A stretch of DNA of 64,000 bases from Circinella umbellata. Its lineage: Eukaryota; Mucoromycota; Mucoromycetes; Mucorales; Lichtheimiaceae. Under the pieces are notes generated by a model. The model was not told the DNA's origin. It saw only the letters and a list, made by a program, of their open reading frames with translations, and did no database searches. Within the stretch, counting starts at the first letter, position 1; each line of letters opens with the position of its first letter. This document shows, piece by piece, positions 57,792 through 64,000 of this stretch. A program made the position numbers and the translations under genes. The DNA is taken from the NCBI GenBank assembly GCA_025093555.1, contig JAIWNF010000001.1:992001-1056000 (forward strand). The letters run 5' to 3'.

Positions 57792-59609
57792 ATGAACCCC
57801 TTTTGTACTACTCTATTTTCTCTTCGTTCTGGTATTATTACCTCTGCTTCAAAGGTATAAATATATATTACTATCTATTGGAACAAAAAGGGAGTTTCTT
57901 TTTGGGTTTTTTTTTTATGTTTTGGTAATATTAGATATACCAGTTTAATAACATTGTTACTATTATCATAATACTATATCATAGCGTGTTTTTTCAACTC
58001 ATAGCGCGTCGCGGTTTGTTGCAACACCAAGTACAAAAGAAAATGTTAACATTAAGCTTCCAGACAGTTCATTTACAATGTATAAATTGGATGAGAAACC
58101 TGATTTGAATGTTGAAATAAGTAAAGAAAAACTTTTGGACATTTATACCAAAATGAGTACTATGCGACGTATGGAAATGACTGCTGACGGAATGTACAAG
58201 GCTAAAAAGATTCGTGGCTTTTGTCACTTGGCTACTGGGCAAGTAAGTTTCGTTATCCATATTGATTTACATCACTACTAATCTCTCCAACATGCTATAT
58301 AATGATATCCATGTTACGCGTCTTATAAATATGAAATAATTACACACGCAGTCTTATCTTTACATGATAATAATATATTAGGAAGCAGTTTCAGCTGGGA
58401 TGTATGCAGCTATCCAAGATGATGATAATGTGATTACAGCTTATCGCTGTCATGGATACACTTATATTCATGGTGGTACAATAAAAAGTATTTTTGGAGA
58501 ATTAATGGGTAAAAAAGTTGGCATTTCTAAAGGAAAAGGTGGTTCTATGCATATGTTTGCCAATTCATTTTATGGTGGTCATGGTATTGTGGGTGCCCAG
58601 GTAAGGATAATATAAATATAAATAAATAAACCGCTGTTAATATAATACATAAATATTTACTGTTTGTTATTAATATTCTTTAAAAAAAAAGGTTCCATTG
58701 GGTGCAGGTATCGCATTCACACAAAAATACCTCGGCTTACCTGCAGCTACATTTGTACTTTATGGTGATGGTGCAGCTAATCAAGGACAAGTCTTTGAGG
58801 CTTTTAATATGGCAGCACTTTGGGATTTGCCCTGTGTAAGTGATAATGATTTATTATTTTTTTTTATTCAAGACATGATAATTCTTGTGTGTACAAATAA
58901 GAAACAATTTAGTAATGATATCATTATATGTATTTCAGGTTTTTGTTTGTGAGAATAACAAATACGGCATGGGTACTTCAGATGAACGATCTTCGGCTTC
59001 AACAGAATATTATACAAGAGGAGATTATATCCCTGGTATTCGGGTAAAATTTCAACAATGAGCTCGATAGATTATATAACATTTTTAATTAACTGATATT
59101 TATTATATTAGGTAGATGGAATGAGTGCTCTTGCTGTTTATAGAGCATGTCAATTTGCTAAAGAATATACAGTTTCAGGCAAAGGACCTTTGGTAATGGA
59201 AGTAAGTTATATTATTTTAATAAACTAAAAGAAATATAAAAAAACGATTTCATTGTTTTAATAAAAGTCAACCTATAATAAAAAGTGTAGGACTTATAGA
59301 TTTGGAGGACATTCAATGTCTGACCCAGGTACCACTTATCGTACAAGAGAAGAAGTTCAACAAGTACGAAGCACAGCAGATCCATTGGGTGGTATGAAAA
59401 AATTATTGATTGAATATAATGTGGCAAACGAAGATGACTTGAAAGCCATTGACAAAGAAGTGAGAAAATTTGTGGATCAAGCTGAAAAGGAAGCTGAAGA
59501 TTCAACTGAACCAGATCAAGAAGAGTTCTGGACAGATGTTTATATAGAAGGAACAGAACCAGATGTTATTCGTGGTAGAATTCCTTCTGAATCTCATCAC
59601 TATCGTTAA
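57792..59609 (+). CDS. PDA1: Pyruvate dehydrogenase E1 component subunit alpha, mitochondrial, 7 exons
   Basis: The alpha subunit of the thiamine-diphosphate enzyme that decarboxylates pyruvate in the mitochondrial matrix. Exons 57792-57854, 57985-58242, 58382-58600, 58692-58835, 58939-59043, 59112-59201 and 59286-59609 close to 400 residues. The presequence is basic and Ser-rich ([20 protein letters not shown]). Core blocks: [56 protein letters not shown] and the TPP motif [17 protein letters not shown] (GDG at about 205) ending ENN at 234-235. The phosphorylation loop is [17 protein letters not shown] (Ser303 matches mammalian site 1; mammalian site 2 Ser is Thr). The acceptor at 59284-59285 was chosen because it restores [11 protein letters not shown]; the next AG at 59289-59290 would bring an in-frame stop. 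Identity is certain. Confidence 0.97.
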
Positions 59610-60561
59610 AAAAAAGAAATTGTTACAAAGTAACATTATACGTATACGTACATGATATATAAAATAAGTGAATATGAATTTATAAAATAAAATAAAAAAA
59701 ATGTTTATTTTCAGTTATAATGTACTGGTATTTTAATATCATTGTTATTTAATCATTGCTATTGTCGTTGTCTAAAGATGACAATAATACAACGAATTTA
59801 TTTAATTATGCTTTTCATTTTGTACACGTGTTCAACTGACCTCCCCCCAACAGATAGTATTTAATTTATCTGGAAAAACATATTACATCATGTATTAAGT
59901 ATAAATGACGTACCCCATTATATAGGTAGCCTATATAAAAAATCAGTGACATTTTTATAGACAAAGAAAGTAAAGATTAATCATAATAAAAACAAACTGT
60001 CTCTTTTTTTTTCTTTTCGTTGTTTATTCCCGGAGCCCTGAGGACAAACAAAACAATCAATGATGCAACTACAAAGTTTAAAAGAAGAAAATAAGCAAAA
60101 TAGAAGTAACTTAACAAATTCTAAGATGATTTTTTTTATATTAAATTAAAAATAACAAGCTCTTATATAATAAATCATTTTTTTAAAACTATCGAAACAA
60201 TAAACAAAGTGCGACCGAAATAATGAAATGAAATGCAATGCAAAACAATACGCGTTCTACAATCTCTCCATGTATGGCTAAATTATTGTGATATGAGAGC
60301 AACATGTGTGCATTTTAATGCAGATTAATGATACACATTTATAATTTTCTTCTTTTTTGTTTATATTATAATTTCTACATATAAACACTTGTTTTAGTAT
60401 ACATGTGTTACCAATTCTAACATGCATTGCGGCGTACTAAGAAAAGCCAGTCTCTTATCAGAAGAAAAAACTAGAAATAATTCTATAAAGTTATTATTAT
60501 TACTAAAGTTAATATTATTATTTATTATGATAAAGGTATATTTATATGTATTTATATTTTA
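59610..60561. other. Convergent intergenic
   Basis: 3' flanks of the PDH gene (+) and the zinc-finger gene (-). AT-rich, with AATAAA-like signals just after the PDH stop (ataaaataaaataaaa, about 59683-59698). No gene or repeat of note. Confidence 0.5.
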
Positions 60562-61131
60562 TCATGGTGAAGAGGAGGATGTTGCTTTTTTTGTTGATAT
60601 TGTTGTATAGTCACTAATACCATTATTAATACTATTACTGTTCAAAGCTGCGGATTCCTCTACCGCAAGTTCAATAAATTTTTTTATACATTTTGGCTTT
60701 CCACAATGACGTTTTGCATGTTCTTTTCTCGAAAACACTCGTTCACATAAAACACATACGAAGAGTCTATCGTTTCCACTTTGTCCAGCATTGCCTTTAT
60801 TAGAATTATTATTATGTCGATGACTATTTTTGATTGATGTCGTAGTTGATGCTTTATCAGATAGAGATAGATGAGAATGATTTTTTTGTAGTTTTTTTTC
60901 TTGATAATTTTCGTGTATATGAGGATGGTCATGATATTCATCGTCGTCAAACTTTTCATCATCTTCTTCACTGCTACTATTTCCTGTCACTGAAAGAGTA
61001 GGTTGATTATGATGAACATCATTCATTGTAGAAGATACAGTATTGTTCATTTCTTTGTCGTTGCCATCATTTAGAATATAAGATGAGAATGTTGTTGAAT
61101 GATGATAACCGCTGTTCTCGTATAAATTCAT
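60562..61131 (-). CDS. C2HC zinc-finger protein
   Basis: A 189-residue single-exon protein taking the first ATG (MNLYENSGYH) at 61131; the open frame continues upstream to a GTG. One finger is visible: Cys126-x2-Cys129-x12-His142-x5-Cys148 (FVCVLCERVFSRKEHAKRHC, then GKPKC), that is, a C2H2-type fold in which the last ligand is cysteine. The FSRKEHAKRH helix is that of fungal DNA-binding C2H2 regulators. N-terminal ~120 residues are polar, with an acidic patch (SSSEEDDEKFDDDE), His runs (HDHPHIHEN) and Ser/Asn stretches that could serve for activation. The C-terminal tail after the finger is Ser/Thr-rich. Normally two fingers are needed for tight DNA binding, so with one it may dimerise or act otherwise. 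Confidence 0.75.
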   Translation of the reverse strand: MNLYENSGYHHSTTFSSYILNDGNDKEMNNTVSSTMNDVHHNQPTLSVTGNSSSEEDDEKFDDDEYHDHPHIHENYQEKKLQKNHSHLSLSDKASTTTSIKNSHRHNNNSNKGNAGQSGNDRLFVCVLCERVFSRKEHAKRHCGKPKCIKKFIELAVEESAALNSNSINNGISDYTTISTKKATSSSSP

Positions 61132-64000
61132 CAGTTCGGACACGCTTTTTCGTTCTCTTTCTCTCTCTTATCGTATACTGTTTTTTTAACGTCCTGTTTT
61201 CTTTTTCTTTTACTAAGCAAGTTACTAATAAAAAAGAGGAGCAAGAAGGAACAATAACAAAATAATAATAATAGCAAGAATAGTAGTGCTGCTTAGTTTT
61301 ACATTACGTATAATTATAATTATTATAAACCCAAATTTCTTCTCACTCTTTTCTTGTTCCCCTCCTGTACGTACTCCCTTTTTATGTAATATTACCGGAA
61401 GTGAGGTTTGTAACATTTAATATAATAACAGTCTTTTTTTTTTATCTAGCTTGTTGTTTTTTGTATAAATATATATGAATATATATATTCTCAAAATATA
61501 ATAGCAAAAATAAAAATAAAAACAAAAGAAAATAGTAATAGAAGGAAAGAAGAAATCAAAAATAAAATAAAACAAAAAAAAGAATGAGAATGAGAATAAA
61601 TGACTGCGTATACATGTGTGTGTATGTATGTATGTGTATATGTGTACAAAAAGACTTAATTTGTAGTTCAGGCACTTTAAAAGAAAAAGGCGTTTTAACT
61701 GCAGATTTATAAGAAGGGGAGCAGAAAGTAAAGCTAAAAATGATCGCCAACATATCCCGTCCATAACATTTAGTGTTGTTACATAGTTTTACATGTAAAC
61801 TGATAAACATAGATAAATCTTTCTTTTCTTTTTACGTACCCCGCAAATTGATGTAATGATTGATCAACATCTGATTAATTTTTTTTTTTGTTTGTCACAT
61901 TGGTTTATACAAAAGTATTAATTCATTATGACTATATTTATACGTATTATTGAATAATTATTTATAAAGATGGTGTACTCTAGAGATGCTAGAAGTAAAA
62001 CAAAAAGGCTACTAGAGATAAGAAATCAAAATAAAGAAAATGATAGTGTCTTATATGGAAGATTAAGTTATAGTCGCTCATTGTCTCCTATATATTTTTT
62101 TTTCTCATACGTAGATAGACGAACACCTAGTATGTTTTTCAAGAACTTATTACTACTTTATATACTCTTACAAGACCAATTTGCTTTTTCTACTGCTGGC
62201 ATTGACAACCATCAAGAAGATTGTTAAAAAGTCTCAATTTAAAAGTATCAATTTTTTTTTAAATTGCTTATTATTACGATAATGACAATATAGAAGATCA
62301 TGTGAGACCTGACTGTCGTACAGTGATATGCGAAACAATTGTTTCTTATTGTTGCTATGGAAATGGCTTAGGTCTTTTTTTTTTTCCTTTTGTCCAATGA
62401 CCACCGATATAACCGAGAAATACTTTTCTGATCTATTCCGGGCACTAAATGTTAAAAACAAATTATCCAAGTATATATATAGTACATTGTGGTACTCTTC
62501 TTGGTATCTTTTTCTGACTAATGATTACGTTTGTTTGTTTGTTTTTCATTATTTTTATAGGTATGAGCACCAAGGTCCTCTAACCAGTAACAATATAGTT
62601 CAATTGTTATCTTTACAAATTAGTTTTAAAGAAAGATGTCAACAGGTTTGTTTTTGTCATTCATATCAACCAATGATTGTAAAATACCGTTACAGTAATG
62701 TTTGTTTGTTTACTTTAAAATGACAGACCACTGATAGTGAATTACCTTTTTTGGGCTTTATTCTTTAATATAGCAACCCGTCACAATCCACCTGACGTGC
62801 ATGATTATATCTTACAATATTTGCTCCACCGAGTTGTTTGAAAGACACTCTTATTTATTTATTTTTGAATATTACACTCTTTTTTCTCGATAAATAAAAG
62901 TAGAATACATATTATTTTTGTTTGAAACTATATTATATTATTATAATATGAAATGTTACATAGATACGAAAGAAAAAGGATATGGAATTTTAAATGAGCT
63001 CCATATCCTAATATGTTCGAATCCGAGAATCCAAATAAATCATATCAACGTGCATATAAATGGTATCAGATGATTCAAGCTATGTACAAAAAGAAACATG
63101 TAACTGTGGGAGGGGTTTAAAGAGTCGCTTTTGTTTGTTACGATGGAAATACGTATACGTGTTACATCAGCAATTATTTTCCTTACGCCACATAATCACC
63201 TGGTGCTTCGGAGCATCCCGACTTATAATACTAATAATCTACCTTAAATTGTTCTTCTTGGTTCTTAAGCATTTCAAAATAAAATGTTATTTATTACATT
63301 GGTAAAATTTATTATTGATGACTTACAAAAAAAAAAGAATAACATTTGCTTTTTTTTATTACATACGTTGGACTTCAAAAATAAAAGTTAATTACTCACA
63401 GGAAGAGAGCTATAAATAAACATAACATATGTAGATAGTACTACAAATATCAGTGTTTGAGACAAAATAACTATATTCGACATCACGATAGTGGGTTTCC
63501 CTTAAGCAGTTTTTCCGATGTCAGAAACATCCAAGTACATGGAATATTTTTAGAAATCCGGTTTTTATGCAAATAATGAATCAACAGTCTGTAATTGTTG
63601 TCATTTGTGTATCGCTTGATTTAAAAGAATCCGTAATTAAATTGGTATATTATACTTCATTTTTTTTGTAGATATATTGATACATATGATAGAGAGAATT
63701 ATCGTCAACAATTTTTTATAGCATTAGCAAGTCTTATTCTAATGTTCAATACTAGCTAAGCACAGTACATTAGTATCCTCATCCAATTTATTTTGTCATG
63801 TAATAAGGTTGTTCACAACCTTCTTTTATTTGCTACGTATTTAGAGACAAGATACTTGACAGATTATTCGTTACTTACCCTAGTATTATAATTATTTAAA
63901 CGAAACAACTTTTAATAAATAATGCCACTTTGATCCCAGTGATGACACAAAAATCAAAGCGTTCAAACTTGGAAAGTCGATTCATCTTGTTACAACGTGT
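61132..64000. other. Right-hand intergenic region
   Basis: Almost 2.9 kb with at most one small gene (see 62397-62768). It has TATG/GTAT microsatellite-like sequence at about 61615-61645, T/A runs and a 9-bp perfect hairpin (ggatatgga 62978-62986 / tccatatcc 63000-63008). Frames such as 61970-62227 and 63060-63305 have no recognisable content and are left out. No feature continues visibly across the right edge. Confidence 0.45.
62397..62768 (+). CDS. Tentative small spliced gene, 66 aa
   Basis: Three short open pieces join with consistent GT-AG junctions: 62397-62470, 62561-62645 and 62727-62768 (donors gtatat and gtttgt; acceptors ttatag and gacag). The product would be MTTDITEKYFSDLFRALNVK, then YEHQGPLTSNNIVQLLSLQI, SFKERCQQ and TTDSELPFLGFIL. 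The peptide is amphipathic and unlike the homopolymer translations around it. The second piece looks the most coding-like. No family is recognised and the ATG context is poor (the true start may lie upstream, for instance near 61970), so treat it as a candidate. Confidence 0.33.

Noticed and set aside
61970..62227. ORF starting MVYSRDARSKTKRLLEIRNQ
   Set aside because: The first ~40 residues look plausible, but the rest is hydrophobic T-run translation and no splice site was convincing. It could be an upstream exon of the 62.4-kb candidate but is not annotated.
62978..63030. tRNA gene (gttcgaatcc looks like a T-loop)
   Set aside because: Only a 9-bp hairpin followed by a T-loop-like decamer; no D-arm, anticodon arm or acceptor stem can be built.
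63060..63305. ORF of 81 codons near the right edge
   Set aside because: No recognisable domain, and no splicing or promoter support.

Overview
The window is nuclear DNA of a fungus, most likely an early-diverging, Mucoromycota-type (zygomycete) lineage. It is strongly AT-rich, with many homopolymer runs and microsatellites. Genes are eukaryotic, with short GT-AG introns usually of 50-150 bp, and exon phases close exactly when spliced. The gene content fits: F-box/LRR proteins, SUR7/claudin-like and LtrA-type membrane proteins, a NuA4 Eaf1/Vid21 scaffold, a 400-aa pyruvate dehydrogenase E1-alpha and ribosomal protein uS5. There is no operon structure, and I found no rRNA, tRNA or CRISPR array. 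The assignment to phylum is inference.

Left arm (1-28.2 kb), gene-rich: F-box/LRR protein; seven-exon ZADH2/PTGR3-type reductase; a small cysteine-rich membrane protein; DHA2-type MFS transporter; four-TM claudin/SUR7-like protein; two calmodulin-like EF-hand genes in tandem; a metallothionein-like Cys protein; uS5 (RPS2); a minimal homeodomain protein; a multi-TM protein; an EI24/Rrt8-like membrane protein; and an 81-aa NDUFA4/MLRQ respiratory-chain subunit.

Middle (28.2-41.6 kb), gene-poor island: decayed and repetitive. It holds (i) a hairpin element near 30.0 kb; (ii) two degenerate copies, in opposite orientation, of an unrecognised coding repeat with a CxxC finger and a shared SGDVTAKLEMTV block (31.3-34.9 kb plus strand, 37.2-37.8 kb minus strand); (iii) a terminal-inverted-repeat element of about 1.08 kb inserted in the plus-strand copy, with the minus-strand copy giving the unoccupied site; (iv) a 5'-truncated cytochrome P450 pseudogene; (v) a 50-bp satellite of exactly 30 units with no net length change; and (vi) a dispersed direct repeat of about 280 bp at 32.3 and 39.5 kb. 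This is the most unusual part of the window.

Right arm (41.6-64 kb), again genic: nine-exon LtrA-like protein, Eaf1/Vid21 (HSA + SANT + long Q-rich tail), Dal5-type MFS permease, a second F-box/LRR protein, mitochondrial PDH E1-alpha, and a C2HC zinc-finger protein. The last about 2.9 kb holds at most one small tentative gene.

The neighbours do not form one pathway. The only thematic links are general ones: mitochondrial respiration (NDUFA4-like, PDH E1-alpha), ubiquitin adaptors (two F-box proteins) and calcium sensing (two EF-hand genes). Exon coordinates were derived by hand from splice motifs and reading-frame closure.
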